From Myxococcota bacterium (GTDB taxonomy: Bacteria; Myxococcota_A; UBA796; JAJRTE01): DNA of 64,000 bases. Position 1 is the first letter of the stretch, and the number at the start of each line of letters is the position of its first letter. The notes below the pieces were generated by a model. That model was not told the DNA's origin, made no database searches, and saw only the letters and a list, made by a program, of their open reading frames with translations. This document shows, one piece after another, positions 34,583-50,056 of the stretch. The position numbers and the translations under genes are program-made. Where the stretch lies: NCBI GenBank assembly GCA_024278455.1, contig JAJRTE010000147.1, forward strand, positions 1 to 64,000, written 5' to 3'.

Positions 34583-36406
34583 ATGTTTTTCAAAACACGC
34601 ACTCTTGGTTTGGGCTTGGCGTGCGGAGGACTGGGGCTGTTCGTTTCCTGTCAACCGGTCACGCCGCCCACGACCGACGCAGTCTGGGACGAAACCAATA
34701 CAACGCTCGAGTTCGGCATCAAGACGGACGACAACGGGGCTCCCGTCATGATCAACGAGGGCCTCACGGACCTGATCTTCAATACCTACTTCGGCTTCGG
34801 CATGCAGTGGCCCGATGCGACCATCAAGATCCATGCCGCTGTCCAGAACTTCACGATCCGGGAGACGACACCGGCTTCCCACGACACCCCGCCGGGCATC
34901 GAAGATGACTACACCGATTCCTACGACCCAGGCTGTACCGATACCTGGTGGTCGAGGGAGACCGTCGCAGGCGGTGGTATCCTGTTCTACTACTTCGAGC
35001 CCCTGTGGAGTCCGTATGACTGTGCGGGGCCCGAAACGGGTGGCACGCAAACCTGGGAGGAGTGGAACAACGCAGGTCACATCCAGGTGTTCTTCAACGG
35101 CATCTACGTCGGATCGGGCTACAGTGAGGATTTCGAAGTCGAACTCCTCAGGCAGCCCCTTTTCTACACGCCGGACTGGGGTGATGGCGTTCTTGACCGG
35201 AATGGAGTCATTCAGCCCTGGGTCGACCTCAACGGAGACTGGGCCGTTGACTCCGGCCAGGACTGGGACCTTGACGGTGAAATCAGCTCGGTGGCCGAAG
35301 TAGACCTCGACAATGACGGGTTCTTCGATACCTATGAACCAGACAGCGACCTGGACGGCAACTGCGACTTGATGTGGGAGGACTACGACGGAGACACTGT
35401 GATGGATGTCAACGAGGACAGCCCGGACAACGGCGGAAACGGCGATGGCATCCCCGGTCTCGTCGTCTCCGTCGACCTCGATGGTGACGGGACCCCCGAG
35501 GACTACGTTGGAGGCATCAACTACTACTACGACGAAGGGGGCAGGTACTGGGACGCCGAGGTACTCGACAACTTCGTCGGTGAGGACATCAACTGCAACG
35601 GGACGCTCGACGAAAACGAAGTCGACGAGTGGGGCTGCTGGGAAGACCTCAATGGCAACGGGGAGATCGACCAGGTCATGATCGACCTCGACGGCGACGG
35701 CATCGTTGACTTCTACACCGAAGACTTCAACGGAAACGGCGTCCTCGACGTGGGCCCCGACCCTGACATCGACGGTGACTGCCACATCGACATGCCGGAT
35801 AACGACTACGATGGCGTGCCCGAGGCGAGTGAAGACTACGATGGCGATGGCAACCTGGACGTGGACGAAGATCTCAACGGCGACGGGGAGTGCACCTTCA
35901 ACTATGACGATGTCGAGGACAAAGACAACGACGGGGTGTTCGACATCGATGAAACGACACTGCCGCTCCAATGTGAGGGCAAGCCGTTCGGCTGCGAAGG
36001 CGACGACGTGATCCTCGTCAACTCCGGCGACTACCTGATGGCGATTCCCCTCCTGTACCCCGTCTGGATGGGCGGCGCCAATGGTCACGACTCGTTCTAC
36101 ACGTGGGATACGCAGTGGGAAGACATTTGCACCGACGGCCTGGACCAGGCACCCATTGCCAAGATCACACTAAAGCTGGTTCACGACGACCACTCCGACA
36201 TCTATGGTGCTCCCATGTTCAGCTACGATGTCACCCTCAAGGACATGCTGGACATGGGGATCGTTTCGTGTTGGCCCACCGATTCCGACTACAACCCCCA
36301 ATGGATGGTCTCGGCCGGCATCTATGAGTGCAGCACCATCTTCGGGTGGATCGACGGGTACTACACCTACTACGCGCCGGAAGATATCCCCGAAGAATAC
36401 CGCTAG
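34583..36406 (+). CDS. Lipoprotein with dense calcium-binding-type Asp repeats, partner of the receptor
   Basis: A 607-residue lipoprotein. The signal peptide has a lipobox-like LFVSC at about residue 23. Residues about 212-465 are filled with EF-hand/thrombospondin-3-like loops (DLDNDGFFD, DLDGDGTPED, DLNGNGEID, DLDGDGIVD, DYDGDGNLDVDED and others), more than ten in all, which should bind many calcium ions and stiffen the chain. Flanking N- and C-terminal domains (about 30-200 and 470-607) are not recognised. Coupling to the receptor (15 bases apart) resembles the receptor-plus-surface-lipoprotein logic of SusC/SusD, though it is not a SusD homologue by sequence. AAGGAGAGG precedes the ATG. 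Confidence 0.85.
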   Translation: MFFKTRTLGLGLACGGLGLFVSCQPVTPPTTDAVWDETNTTLEFGIKTDDNGAPVMINEGLTDLIFNTYFGFGMQWPDATIKIHAAVQNFTIRETTPASHDTPPGIEDDYTDSYDPGCTDTWWSRETVAGGGILFYYFEPLWSPYDCAGPETGGTQTWEEWNNAGHIQVFFNGIYVGSGYSEDFEVELLRQPLFYTPDWGDGVLDRNGVIQPWVDLNGDWAVDSGQDWDLDGEISSVAEVDLDNDGFFDTYEPDSDLDGNCDLMWEDYDGDTVMDVNEDSPDNGGNGDGIPGLVVSVDLDGDGTPEDYVGGINYYYDEGGRYWDAEVLDNFVGEDINCNGTLDENEVDEWGCWEDLNGNGEIDQVMIDLDGDGIVDFYTEDFNGNGVLDVGPDPDIDGDCHIDMPDNDYDGVPEASEDYDGDGNLDVDEDLNGDGECTFNYDDVEDKDNDGVFDIDETTLPLQCEGKPFGCEGDDVILVNSGDYLMAIPLLYPVWMGGANGHDSFYTWDTQWEDICTDGLDQAPIAKITLKLVHDDHSDIYGAPMFSYDVTLKDMLDMGIVSCWPTDSDYNPQWMVSAGIYECSTIFGWIDGYYTYYAPEDIPEEYR

Positions 36407-36850
36407 GCGCGGATTTCCTCTCCCTTCTCGGCGCGGTCGAGCGCTCCGCCAACCCTCTCCGGGCGAACCTGCTACTTCTTGACGAACCCCCCCTCTCCAT
36501 TCGTGCCCTCTTCCTGGGACAGCCTGTCCTCCCATGCCAGACCTTGCGGCGGCAGCGCTCCCCGGCCCTTTCCCAGCACCAGGCACACCAGGCGCAGGTG
36601 CGGACTGCCCGTCGAATGAACCCTGCAAAGCAACAAGCCCGAACGCGGGAGCCTCTCAACCTCACCCTTGAGCACCCATACTCTTCCGTCCGCGAGCCGG
36701 CACGGTTCGAACATGCTTGAAAGCCCCGGGGCACCCTTTCGTGCTAAGGAAGCCGGCGATGCGGGTCATGCCATCCGTGCGACATGAAGGCAACTGCGGT
36801 ACAGTGTCAAGGCAGGTGTGCGAGACGAAGCGGTCGGTGTGCGCGTGGGG
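36407..36850. other. Intergenic region between convergent genes
   Basis: This lies between the Asp-repeat lipoprotein (plus) and the LOG gene (minus). Apart from a possible small minus-strand frame at 36472-36714, nothing recognisable is present. Confidence 0.4.
36472..36714 (-). CDS. Possible small hypothetical protein
   Basis: An 80-codon frame on the minus strand (MFEPCRLADGRVWVLKGEVE at its start) with G/C at most third codon positions, as in real genes of this window. It has no recognisable domain and no good ribosome-binding site, so it may be spurious. Confidence 0.3.
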   Translation of the reverse strand: MFEPCRLADGRVWVLKGEVERLPRSGLLLCRVHSTGSPHLRLVCLVLGKGRGALPPQGLAWEDRLSQEEGTNGEGGFVKK

Positions 36851-37711
36851 CTAGCGCCTCGCTGTTCTCAACGAGCCGCCGTTGGCGGCATAGGCAGCCC
36901 CCAACTCCTTCTTGAGGTAATCGAAGGCGTCCTGCGGCGTGTCGCTGAAATGTAGGAGTTCCAAGTCTTCCGGGCTGATAGTGCCCCAACGCACCATTGC
37001 GTCGAAATCGATAACTTGCCTCCAGTATTCAGTCCCATAGACCACGATGGGAAGCCTTTTGGACACCTTGCCTGTCTGAAGGAGGGTGATGACTTCCATG
37101 AGTTCGTCGAACGTACCGAACCCGCCGGGAAACACGACCAGGGCCTTGGCGAGGTAGACGAACCAGAACTTGCGCATGAAGAAGTAGTGGAACTCGAAGT
37201 TCAGTTCCTTTGAGATGTAGGGGTTTGGCGCTTGCTCGAAGGGAATACTGATGTTCAGTCCGACGGATCTCCCCCCCGCGAGGCTGGAGCCGCGATTTGC
37301 CGCTTCCATGATCCCCGGCCCCCCACCAGAGCAGATGACGAACGTGGGGCCGTTGTCGCTCCGCCTCAACGACCATTCAGTCAGCATTCTCGACACTTCC
37401 ATGGCGTCCTGGTAGTACCGGGACATGGACACCGCACGCTTGGCTCGCTCCACTTCTGTCGCACTTTCCGCAGTCTCTCCGTTTGCCTCGAGATGAGCTT
37501 GCGCTTGAGAAAGCCACTCGCTGGCATCGTCCGGCGGAAGCGTCCGGGCCGACCCGAAAAAGACGATGGTATCCTCCACGTGATACCTTTCGAAGCGCGC
37601 CTGGGGCTCGAGAAACTCTGCGAGCAGGCGGATTGGTCGCGCCTCGGTCGAGTGAAGGAACTCCCGGTTTGAATAGGCCTTCGGCGCTCGGGCGCCGGTC
37701 TTCTTCTTCAT
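36851..37711 (-). CDS. LOG-family protein (TIGR00730-like, Rossmann fold)
   Basis: A 286-residue protein with both family motifs: CSGGGPGIMEAANRG and VVFPGGFGTFDELMEV. LOG enzymes release cytokinin-type nucleobases from their ribotides (phosphoribohydrolase); other members are nucleotide 5'-monophosphate nucleosidases. The larger size compared with the 190-residue type fits the long bacterial subgroup. The start is ATG 37711 (MKKKTGARAP) with GGAG 13 bases upstream; an adjacent GTG is an alternative. Confidence 0.88.
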   Translation of the reverse strand: MKKKTGARAPKAYSNREFLHSTEARPIRLLAEFLEPQARFERYHVEDTIVFFGSARTLPPDDASEWLSQAQAHLEANGETAESATEVERAKRAVSMSRYYQDAMEVSRMLTEWSLRRSDNGPTFVICSGGGPGIMEAANRGSSLAGGRSVGLNISIPFEQAPNPYISKELNFEFHYFFMRKFWFVYLAKALVVFPGGFGTFDELMEVITLLQTGKVSKRLPIVVYGTEYWRQVIDFDAMVRWGTISPEDLELLHFSDTPQDAFDYLKKELGAAYAANGGSLRTARR

Positions 37712-38176
37712 CACGCATGTACTCCAAAACTCATGGCCCGAACGGTTCGACGGTCCGGGTGGCGCAGACGGCGTCCTCCGGCTACCGGAGCCGGAAGCAA
37801 GGGAGGTCATTCGCGTTCAATCCCCTGTCGCTCGAGAAATCCAGCAAGCGCCAGGGGTTGCTCTGCGTGCAGCAGGGGGAACGAAGGAAACGGATCAGCC
37901 CGAGGCACCTCCAAACCTGCCGCCGATTCCGTTGTTGGTGCCCACCCCGAGGATCGGCGTGCGACTTGCCCGATGGTAGCCCAGAGCATTTCTGGCACAT
38001 TCACGACACGGTCACCGGGCGCCATGGCCGGGTTGGTACCGACCCGGCGAGCCCCGACGCCGCCAATTGAATGTGACGGCACAACGTAGCTCCCATCAAA
38101 GCGTTCAGACGTCGGGAAGCGAGACTACTTGGGGAGGTTCCGGCCAGAGGTGAGCAAGCACTCCATGCCCACCGCA
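37712..38176. other. Intergenic region downstream of rpsG
   Basis: No gene is supported. In most bacteria fusA follows rpsG here; it is absent. A 91-codon minus-strand frame at 37807-38082 has mixed third positions and no family resemblance. Confidence 0.5.
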
Positions 38177-38647
38177 TCACCAGCGATAGTGGGCAAATGC
38201 CTTGTTGGCTTCGGCCATCTTGTGCACGTCTTCTCGCTTCTTTACGGACAAACCTCGTCCCGAGGCCGCATCCATCAACTCTGCTGCCAGACGGTCTTGC
38301 ATTGTCTTGCCGGATCTGGACCGGGAGAACTGGATGATCCAGCGCAACCCCAACGCAAGGCGCCGGTCCGGCCGCACTTCCACGGGTACCTGGTACGTGG
38401 AACCGCCGACACGCCGAGACTTGACCTCGATCATCGGCTGGACATTCTCCAAGGCTTTCTTGAACACCTTGACGGGGTCTTCTTTCGTTCGGTGCTCGAT
38501 CAATCGAAAGGCACCGTAGACTATCCTCTCCGACGTGCTCTTCTTGCCGTTCAGCATGATATCGTTGATGAACTTGGCCACGATGACATCCTTGTACACC
38601 GGGTCCGGCAAGAGTCGACGTTTGGCTGCGACTCGACGACGTGGCAT
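38177..38647 (-). CDS. rpsG: 30S ribosomal protein S7
   Basis: A 156-residue protein of typical length. It starts [18 protein letters not shown] and contains [20 protein letters not shown], then ends [14 protein letters not shown]7 binds 16S rRNA and nucleates the 30S head. It follows rpsL by 15 bases and is the last gene of the ribosomal block; fusA and a second tuf do not follow. Confidence 0.98.
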   Translation of the reverse strand: MPRRRVAAKRRLLPDPVYKDVIVAKFINDIMLNGKKSTSERIVYGAFRLIEHRTKEDPVKVFKKALENVQPMIEVKSRRVGGSTYQVPVEVRPDRRLALGLRWIIQFSRSRSGKTMQDRLAAELMDAASGRGLSVKKREDVHKMAEANKAFAHYRW

Positions 38648-38662
38648 TTCAAACTCCCGCGA

Positions 38663-39034
38663 TTATTTTGGACGCTTCGCCCCATACTTCGACCGACCCT
38701 GGCGGCGGGCCTCCACACCAACGGCATCCAGCGTGCCTCGAATGATGTGATAGCGAACGCCAGGCAGGTCCTTGACACGACCGCCGCGAATCAACACAAC
38801 GGAATGCTCCTGAAGATTGTGACTCACGCCTGGAATATACGAGGTCACTTCGATACCGTTTGTCAAGCGGACCCGTGCGACTTTGCGCAACGCGGAATTG
38901 GGCTTTTTCGGCGTTGTGGTGTAGACCTTGACGCACACCCCGCGTTTCTGTGGGCAACTCTTTAGCGCGGGTGCTGTGGTTCGATTCGCGGTCTTTCTTC
39001 TTCCTTTTCGGACCAACTGGTTGATTGTCGGCAT
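38663..39034 (-). CDS. rpsL: 30S ribosomal protein S12
   Basis: A 123-residue protein with canonical blocks: [33 protein letters not shown] and [10 protein letters not shown]. The decoding-site lysines in TPKKPNS and the streptomycin-relevant region look wild type. AAGGAG precedes the ATG. A GC-rich 8-bp hairpin (39063-39083) lies in the 266-base leader between rpoC and rpsL; it lacks a T-tract. Confidence 0.98.
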   Translation of the reverse strand: MPTINQLVRKGRRKTANRTTAPALKSCPQKRGVCVKVYTTTPKKPNSALRKVARVRLTNGIEVTSYIPGVSHNLQEHSVVLIRGGRVKDLPGVRYHIIRGTLDAVGVEARRQGRSKYGAKRPK

Positions 39035-39300
39035 CAGTCCCTATCTCCTTGAATCTGTTCAGGCAGCCGGCGCGCCTGGCTGCACGACTATCCCGGGTCC
39101 ACGGCAGGAGCAGTTTGCCCTCTGGATCCCTTCTTGTCAACCTGTTTCCGCCGAGGCGCCACCTTCCGGCGATCCTGCGGGTTCCCGGTCCGTTTCACGC
39201 GCCGGCACCGCACGCGGCTTTTGATGTTCGGACTGGTCTGCTGCGAGAGTGTTTCCTCCTGCATTGGGCAGCCGCAGCGGGCAGCTTCGTGGTGCGACCC

Positions 39301-43407
<4,107 letters not shown>

Positions 43408-43466
43408 GGCTGTCTCCCCAATACCGTTTGGACGAAAAAGCACCCAGAGGCCACGCGTTCAAGGGA

Positions 43467-46400
43467 TCAGGTACCGGATTCCGCCTCCTCTATCAAGTCA
43501 ACGTCCAGTGCGAGACTCTGCAACTCCTTTACCAGGACGTTGAACGACTCGGGCAACCCCGCCTCCAGCGTGTTCTCGCCCTTCACGATAGACTCGTACA
43601 TCCGGGTCCGGCCGGCCACATCATCAGACTTGACGGTCAAAAACTCCTGCAAACCGAACGCCGCACCATAGGCCTCGAGCGCCCAGACCTCCATTTCGCC
43701 GAGACGCTGGCCGCCGAACTGGGCCTTGCCTCCCAGCGGCTGTTGAGTGACCAGCGAATACGGTCCGATAGACCGGGCATGAATCTTGTCGTCCACCAGA
43801 TGGTGGAGCTTCAGCACATACATCACACCGACAGTCACCCTCGAATCGAACGGCTCGCCAGTCCTTCCATCATAAAGTGTTGCCTGACCCGAGGGATCAA
43901 GGTCCGCGAGCTTGAGGAATGTCCGGATTTCGTTCTCCTCGGCATGGTCGAACACCGGGGTAGCGACATGCACGCCACCGCGGAGCTTCTCGGCGAAAGC
44001 GACCACGTCGCCATCGTCAGCCTTGTCGAGGAACTCGGTGACTTCTTCAGAGTTGGCGTAGATTCTCCTCAAGAACTCGTCGACCGTCTCGCGGGAGTTG
44101 CTGGCATCGACGAGTTCGCCGATTTTCGCGCCGAGACCTCTCGCCGCCCATCCCAAATGGGTCTCGAGAATTTGTCCCACGTTCATTCGAGAAGGTACGC
44201 CAAGCGGGTTGAGCACGATATCGACCGAGCTGCCGTCCTCGAGGAACGGCATATCCTCCTCCGGCAGGACTTTCGAGATCACGCCTTTGTTGCCATGGCG
44301 TCCCGCCATCTTGTCGCCCACCGAGAGCTTGCGCTTGATGGCCACATAGACCTTGACCATCTTGATCACCCCTGGCGGGAGTTCGTCGCCGCGCTTCAGG
44401 CGCTCGATTCTCTGGTCGGAACTCTCGCGGATACGATCGACTTGCTCATTCACGAGGGCATACAGCCGCCGAACCTCTTCCTCCACCGATTCGTCGCCAT
44501 GAATGGCAACCTCGCACCACTTGTCGAAAGGCAAGTTCGCGATGATGTCCCCGTTGAAAACATCGCCCATCTGCACTATGACTTCGCCAGTGTCGTCATC
44601 GACGATACGCGTGGCGGCCTTGCGGCCTACTATCAGCTTCTGGAGCTTTCGATAGGCGCTGTGATAAACGGTACGCAACTCTTCCTCGCAGTCGCGCCTG
44701 ATCCGGTTGATCTCCTGGTCCTGAATGGCCTGGGCCCGCTCGTCCCTTTCCACCCCCTCGCGCGCAAACACCTGGGCGTGAATCACGGTCCCCTGAACCC
44801 CCGGCGGCACCCGCAACGAGGTATCGCGAACGTCACCAGCCTTTTCGCCGAAGATCGCGCGCAAGAGCTTCTCCTCGGGAGAGAGCTGTGTCTCTCCTTT
44901 CGGGGTGATCTTCCCCACGAGGATGTCACCAGACTGGACGTCGGCGCCAATCCGCACGATGCCGCTGTCGTCCAGGTCCTTCAGTGCCTCCTCTCCAACA
45001 TTCGGGATGTCTCGAGTTATCTCCTCCTTGCCGAGCTTGGTGTCCCTGGCAGCAATTTCGAACTCCTCGATATGAATGCTCGTGAACACATCATCCTTGA
45101 CGAGGCGTTCGCTCACGAGAATAGAGTCCTCGAAATTGTATCCACCCCAGGGCATGAAGGCGACCACGACGTTCTGACCCAACGCCAGTTCACCAAGAGA
45201 ACTCGATGGACCATCAGCCAGGACATCCCCTGCTCTCACGCGGTCCCCAACCCGCACTGCCGGCTTCTGGTTCAAACACGTGCTCTGATTGGAGCGACGG
45301 AACTTGACCAGGTTGTAGATGTCCACCTCGTTCCCTGGCTCGCCGTCGTCACCATAGGTCTTGACAACCAGGCGTGTGGCATCGACGCTGTCCACGATTC
45401 CTGGACGCCTGGCGAGCACGGTCCCCCCGGAATCCCTCGCCACCACCCGCTCGATACCTGTTCCAACAAAGGGGCTGTTGGCTCGCAGCAACGGCACCGC
45501 CTGACGCTGCATGTTGGAGCCCATGAGCGCCCGGTTCGCATCATCGTTTTCGAGGAACGGTATCAGGGACGCAGCCACGCTGACGAGCTGATTGGGCGAG
45601 ACATCCATCAACGTGACTTCCTCGGGCCTGACCATGGTCGGCTCGCCGTTGCGGCGGGCGGACACGGTCTCGCGTACGAAACGGCCGTCCGGTCCCAGCT
45701 CGGCGTTGGCCTGGGCGATGACATGCTCCTCCTCGTCGAGCGCGGTATAGTATTTCACCTCATCCGTGACGACGCCGTCTTTGACGGTGCGGTACGGGGT
45801 TTCGATGAAGCCGTATTCATTGACTCGTGCGTAGGTGCTCAACGATGCGATGAGGCCGATATTGGGTCCCTCAGGTGTTTCGATCGGACAGATCCTGCCG
45901 TAGTGGGTGGCGTGCACATCTCTGACGTCGAATCCCGCACGTTCCCTGGTCAGGCCGCCCGGCCCAAGCGCGGACAGACGACGCTTGTGTGTGACCTCGG
46001 AGAGCGGGTTGGTCTGGTCCATGAACTGGGAAAGCTGGCTCGACCCGAAGAACTCCTTGACGACGGCCGACACCGGCTTCGCGTTGATCAGGTCATGGGG
46101 CATCATGGTCTCGACTTCCGAGAGGCTCATCTTCTCCTTGATGGCCCTCTCCATTCGCACGAGACCTATCCGGTACTGGTTCTCGAGGAGTTCGCCTACA
46201 GCCCTGACGCGGCGGTTTCCGAGGTGGTCGATGTCGTCGATATTGCCCCGCCCGTTCTTCAACTCGATGAGATACTTGACAACCCGTAAGATGTCTTCGC
46301 GCGTCAAGGTGGTCTGTTCGAGTGTGACGTCGAGCCCCAGCTTGTGGTTGAGCTTGAGCCGCCCGACCTTGGACAGGTCATACCTATCGCGATTGAAGAA

Positions 46401-47585
46401 CAGGTTGTTGAAGAAGGTATTGGCTGTCTCTTGAGTGGGTGGTTCGCCTGGCCTCAGCCGCCTGTAGATCTCGATCACGGCTTCGTCCTTGGTCTCCACC
46501 TTGTCCACGAGGATGGTATCGCGCAGAAAGGATCCATACTGGACATTGTCGATGAACAGGATCTCGATTTCCGACGCATTTCGTTCGCGGAGTTCCTCGA
46601 GCTTCTCCTCAACAATCTCCTCGTTGCACTCGAGGATGATTTCTCCCGTCTCGAGGTCCACGACATCGTGTGCGACGACCTTGCCGATCAGGTCCGAATC
46701 GGCAATCGGGACGTGTGTAACCCCCGCCTGGGAGAGCTTTCGGACGGTGATGCGGGAGAACTTCTTCCCCTTTTTGGCGAGCACGTCCCCGGTTTCGGGA
46801 TGCAGAACATCCTGGGTGACCCATTGCCCGGTCAGCAGTTCGGGGTCGAACACTTTCCGGAGCTGGTCACCGATGGCTATCCGCTCGACCTTGTAGAAGT
46901 AGTTGAGCATTTCCTCGGTGCTGTAGCCGAGAGCGCGCAAGAGGACCGTGGCGGGCAGCTTCCTTCTGCGGTCGATGCGGACATAGAGTATGTCCTTGGA
47001 GTCGAACTCGAAGTCGATCCACGATCCGCGGTTGGGAATGATCCTGGCCGAGTAGGTGACTTTTCCGGCATACTGGGTCTTTGCCTTTGTCTGGTCGAAG
47101 AAGATACCCGGGGATCTGTGCAACTGGCTGACCACGACGCGTTCGGTTCCATTGATGATGAACGTCCCATGCTCAGTCATCAAGGGGATTTCTCCGAAAT
47201 AGACCTCCTGCTCCTTGACGTCCCGAATGGTCTGGCTTTCCGTCTCGGCTTCCACATCCCAGACGACGAGCCTGACCGTCACCTTGAGGGGGGCGGCGAA
47301 CGTCATGTCACGCTGATGGCACTCTTCCACGTCATACTTTGGTGGCTCCAACGAGTAGCTGACGAATTCCAACGATGCGGTTTCGTTGAAGTCCTTTATC
47401 GGGAAGACGCTCTTGAAGACCGCCTGCAAGCCGATGTCGCGCCTCTCGACCGGATTGACGTCCGCCTGAAGAAAGTCACGGTAAGATTGTTGCTGAATCT
47501 GTATCAGATTCTCTATCCGGATGATCGTTGGTACCTTGCCGAAGTTTCTTCTTGTCCGGTAGTTGTTCGCCAGTAGCGACGACAT
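43467..47585 (-). CDS. rpoB: DNA-directed RNA polymerase subunit beta
   Basis: 1372 residues. It begins with [20 protein letters not shown] and contains the fork/rifampicin region [20 protein letters not shown] and [10 protein letters not shown], which has the residues of a rifampicin-sensitive enzyme, and the basic [16 protein letters not shown] motif near the active site. The C-terminus [18 protein letters not shown] is complete. I use ATG 47585 (MSSLLANN), preceded by AGGGAG; the frame is open to 47633. A long hairpin lies in the rplL-rpoB gap. Confidence 0.97.
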   Translation of the reverse strand: MSSLLANNYRTRRNFGKVPTIIRIENLIQIQQQSYRDFLQADVNPVERRDIGLQAVFKSVFPIKDFNETASLEFVSYSLEPPKYDVEECHQRDMTFAAPLKVTVRLVVWDVEAETESQTIRDVKEQEVYFGEIPLMTEHGTFIINGTERVVVSQLHRSPGIFFDQTKAKTQYAGKVTYSARIIPNRGSWIDFEFDSKDILYVRIDRRRKLPATVLLRALGYSTEEMLNYFYKVERIAIGDQLRKVFDPELLTGQWVTQDVLHPETGDVLAKKGKKFSRITVRKLSQAGVTHVPIADSDLIGKVVAHDVVDLETGEIILECNEEIVEEKLEELRERNASEIEILFIDNVQYGSFLRDTILVDKVETKDEAVIEIYRRLRPGEPPTQETANTFFNNLFFNRDRYDLSKVGRLKLNHKLGLDVTLEQTTLTREDILRVVKYLIELKNGRGNIDDIDHLGNRRVRAVGELLENQYRIGLVRMERAIKEKMSLSEVETMMPHDLINAKPVSAVVKEFFGSSQLSQFMDQTNPLSEVTHKRRLSALGPGGLTRERAGFDVRDVHATHYGRICPIETPEGPNIGLIASLSTYARVNEYGFIETPYRTVKDGVVTDEVKYYTALDEEEHVIAQANAELGPDGRFVRETVSARRNGEPTMVRPEEVTLMDVSPNQLVSVAASLIPFLENDDANRALMGSNMQRQAVPLLRANSPFVGTGIERVVARDSGGTVLARRPGIVDSVDATRLVVKTYGDDGEPGNEVDIYNLVKFRRSNQSTCLNQKPAVRVGDRVRAGDVLADGPSSSLGELALGQNVVVAFMPWGGYNFEDSILVSERLVKDDVFTSIHIEEFEIAARDTKLGKEEITRDIPNVGEEALKDLDDSGIVRIGADVQSGDILVGKITPKGETQLSPEEKLLRAIFGEKAGDVRDTSLRVPPGVQGTVIHAQVFAREGVERDERAQAIQDQEINRIRRDCEEELRTVYHSAYRKLQKLIVGRKAATRIVDDDTGEVIVQMGDVFNGDIIANLPFDKWCEVAIHGDESVEEEVRRLYALVNEQVDRIRESSDQRIERLKRGDELPPGVIKMVKVYVAIKRKLSVGDKMAGRHGNKGVISKVLPEEDMPFLEDGSSVDIVLNPLGVPSRMNVGQILETHLGWAARGLGAKIGELVDASNSRETVDEFLRRIYANSEEVTEFLDKADDGDVVAFAEKLRGGVHVATPVFDHAEENEIRTFLKLADLDPSGQATLYDGRTGEPFDSRVTVGVMYVLKLHHLVDDKIHARSIGPYSLVTQQPLGGKAQFGGQRLGEMEVWALEAYGAAFGLQEFLTVKSDDVAGRTRMYESIVKGENTLEAGLPESFNVLVKELQSLALDVDLIEEAESGT

Positions 47586-47696
47586 AGCTTCTCCCTGCAA
47601 GTGGGACTGCCGCCCGATCCGGGCCGAAGACATGCCCGAAGATGTCCCTGGATGGTTGCCAGTCGACCGGAAAAAGGGCGCACAGGTTGAAACACA

Positions 47697-47741
47697 TCAA
47701 GGCGAAGTGTCATTCCGGCCAGGAACGACCCTTCGCCTTGA
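47697..47741. promoter_or_regulatory. Long hairpin between rplL and rpoB (processing or attenuation site)
   Basis: TCAAGGCGAAG (47697-47707) pairs perfectly with CTTCGCCTTGA (47731-47741); the 23-base loop can form a nested TTCC/GGAA stem. In Escherichia coli this gap holds an RNase III site and a partial terminator. The position here suggests the same role. No T-tract is present, which favours processing over termination. Confidence 0.55.
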
Positions 47742-47825
47742 CCTGGAGAATCCTGGACGTTGCGGCCGGTCGAGTTCGCGTCGGATGCTGCGGCTCCGGG
47801 CTGCAACGGCACACACCAAGAGGGA

Positions 47826-48215
<390 letters not shown>

Positions 48216-48284
48216 CACTATGTCCTCCTTGGAAACGGTAGCAAACTTGCCCAAACCTGGCAGAGTTGGTTTTCGACCAAGCCC

Positions 48285-48818
48285 TCAAGAACTCTTGCCC
48301 TCGAGTTCCTCCCTGTAGGCGGCCAGGGTACCGAGCAACTTTTGGGGAAGCCCGGCGAGTACACTCACAAACTGACGCATCGGTGCCTGTAGCGTGCCGA
48401 GGAGTTGTCCGAGCAGTTCTTCCCGGGAGGGCAACTTGGAGAGCGCCACGATGTCCTCGGCAGAAAGGGGCCTTCCGCCATAGAACCCGGCCTTTATTCT
48501 GAGCGCCTTTGCGTTGCTCTTGAGGAACTCCTGAAGCAGCTTGGCCGCTGTTACAGGGTCGCCTCGGGTCAACAACACGGCGGTAGGCCCCACGAAATGC
48601 TGGCCCAATGGCTCCATCTCCGTCCCATCGACAGCCAGGCTGCACAGGGTATTCTTGACCACCCGGAACTCGATTGAATCGTCCGCGTCCAACTTCCTTC
48701 GGAGCGAATTCATCATCCCGACGCTCATGCCGGTGTAGTCGGCAAGGATGAGCAGTTCGCTATCCCTGAACTTCCCTGCCATTTCATCAACAAAAGACTG
48801 TTTCTCGGTTCGATTCAC
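48285..48818 (-). CDS. rplJ: 50S ribosomal protein L10
   Basis: A 177-residue stalk base protein. The N-terminal rRNA-binding domain shows LLILADYTGMSVGMMNSLRR and FRVVKNTLCSLA, and the C-terminal helices bind L7/L12. It is the usual gene between rplA and rplL. Confidence 0.96.
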   Translation of the reverse strand: MNRTEKQSFVDEMAGKFRDSELLILADYTGMSVGMMNSLRRKLDADDSIEFRVVKNTLCSLAVDGTEMEPLGQHFVGPTAVLLTRGDPVTAAKLLQEFLKSNAKALRIKAGFYGGRPLSAEDIVALSKLPSREELLGQLLGTLQAPMRQFVSVLAGLPQKLLGTLAAYREELEGKSS

Positions 48819-48847
48819 AACCCACCTCCAGCGTGTCGAAAGCTCAC

Positions 48848-49552
48848 CTAGCGGACAGCCCGCATGAGGTCGTTGGTATCCACCTTCACCCCGGGACCGA
48901 AGGTCGGAGCCAGGCTCACCCCACGGAGATAGGTACCCTTGGCGCTGGCAGGCTTGAGACGAATGATGGTGTCGATCAAGGCCAACATGTTGTCCTTGAT
49001 GTTGTCCGGGGGGAACGAGACCTTGCCCAGCGGGGCATGAACGATCCCGGCCCTGTCGACCCGGAACTCGATCCTGCCGGCCTTCATCTCCCGAACGGCG
49101 TTGGCGACATCGAACGTAACCGTGCCGACCTTGGGGTTTGGCATGAGCCCCCTGGGGCCAAGGATCTTGCCGATGCGCCCGACAAGGCCCATCACGTCCG
49201 GGGTGGCGACCGTCTTGTCGAACCCGAGCCAGCCTCCCTTGATCTTGTCGATCACGTCCTCTGCGCCGACGAAATCAGCACCTGCGTCGCGAGCTTCCTG
49301 CAGTTTTTCACCGCGCGCGAACACGAGGACCCGGACGGCCTTGCCGGTACCGTGCGGCAGTGCGACCGCTCCTCGTACCATCTGGTCGGGATACTTGGGA
49401 TTGACTCCCAGCCTCACGGCGATCTCGACGGTCTCGTCGATCTTCGCGTACGATGCCTCCTTGACTGCGGCGATGGCGTCCTCGACCGGATAGTACCTGG
49501 TCACGTCGATTTTCTTGGCCGCCTCCTGATACTTCTTTGAGCGCTTTGGCAT
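48848..49552 (-). CDS. rplA: 50S ribosomal protein L1
   Basis: A 234-residue protein: [14 protein letters not shown] at the N-terminus, [20 protein letters not shown], and [15 protein letters not shown], the L1 signature. It binds 23S rRNA at the exit-side stalk and commonly represses its own operon. ATG 49552 is chosen by homology; the frame is open to 49603. Confidence 0.97.
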   Translation of the reverse strand: MPKRSKKYQEAAKKIDVTRYYPVEDAIAAVKEASYAKIDETVEIAVRLGVNPKYPDQMVRGAVALPHGTGKAVRVLVFARGEKLQEARDAGADFVGAEDVIDKIKGGWLGFDKTVATPDVMGLVGRIGKILGPRGLMPNPKVGTVTFDVANAVREMKAGRIEFRVDRAGIVHAPLGKVSFPPDNIKDNMLALIDTIIRLKPASAKGTYLRGVSLAPTFGPGVKVDTNDLMRAVR

Positions 49553-49583
49553 TGTCGTCTCCCGGCCCCTTCGGGACCACACG

Positions 49584-50015
49584 TCAACCTGCTTCGATCT
49601 CAATCCCCATGCTGCGGGCGGTTCCGGCGACGACCTTCATCGCGGCCTCGACGCTGGGGCAGTTGAGGTCAGGCATTTTCTTCGTTGCGATCTCGCGCAG
49701 TTGTGACTCAGTAATCGTGCCGACCTTGTCCTTGTTCGGAGTGCTCGATCCCTTCTCGATACCCGCAGCCCGCTTGAGGAGTATCGACGCAGGGGGCGTC
49801 TTGGTGACAAACGTGAACGATCGGTCGGCGTAGACGGTAATGACAACTGGAATGATCATGTCATCGCCGATGGACTGCGTCTTGGCGTTGAACGCTTTGC
49901 AAAACTGCATGATGTTCACGCCATGTTGACCCAACGCCGGACCGACCGGCGGCGACGGTGTTGCCTTACCAGCCACGCACTGCAGCTTGACCTGAGCAAC
50001 GACTTTTTTTCCCAT
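49584..50015 (-). CDS. rplK: 50S ribosomal protein L11
   Basis: A 143-residue protein: [40 protein letters not shown] and the C-terminal rRNA-binding [20 protein letters not shown]. It forms the GTPase-associated centre with 23S rRNA. The N-terminal Pro-rich switch [10 protein letters not shown] is intact. The start is ATG 50015. Confidence 0.97.
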   Translation of the reverse strand: MGKKVVAQVKLQCVAGKATPSPPVGPALGQHGVNIMQFCKAFNAKTQSIGDDMIIPVVITVYADRSFTFVTKTPPASILLKRAAGIEKGSSTPNKDKVGTITESQLREIATKKMPDLNCPSVEAAMKVVAGTARSMGIEIEAG

Positions 50016-50056
50016 GATCTGCTCCCACGATTTCCTCAACGAGGGAAATCAATGCC

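Noticed and set aside
37807-38082. 91-codon minus-strand frame between the LOG gene and rpsG
   Set aside because: Mixed third codon positions, no ribosome-binding site and no similarity to fusA or any family I know.
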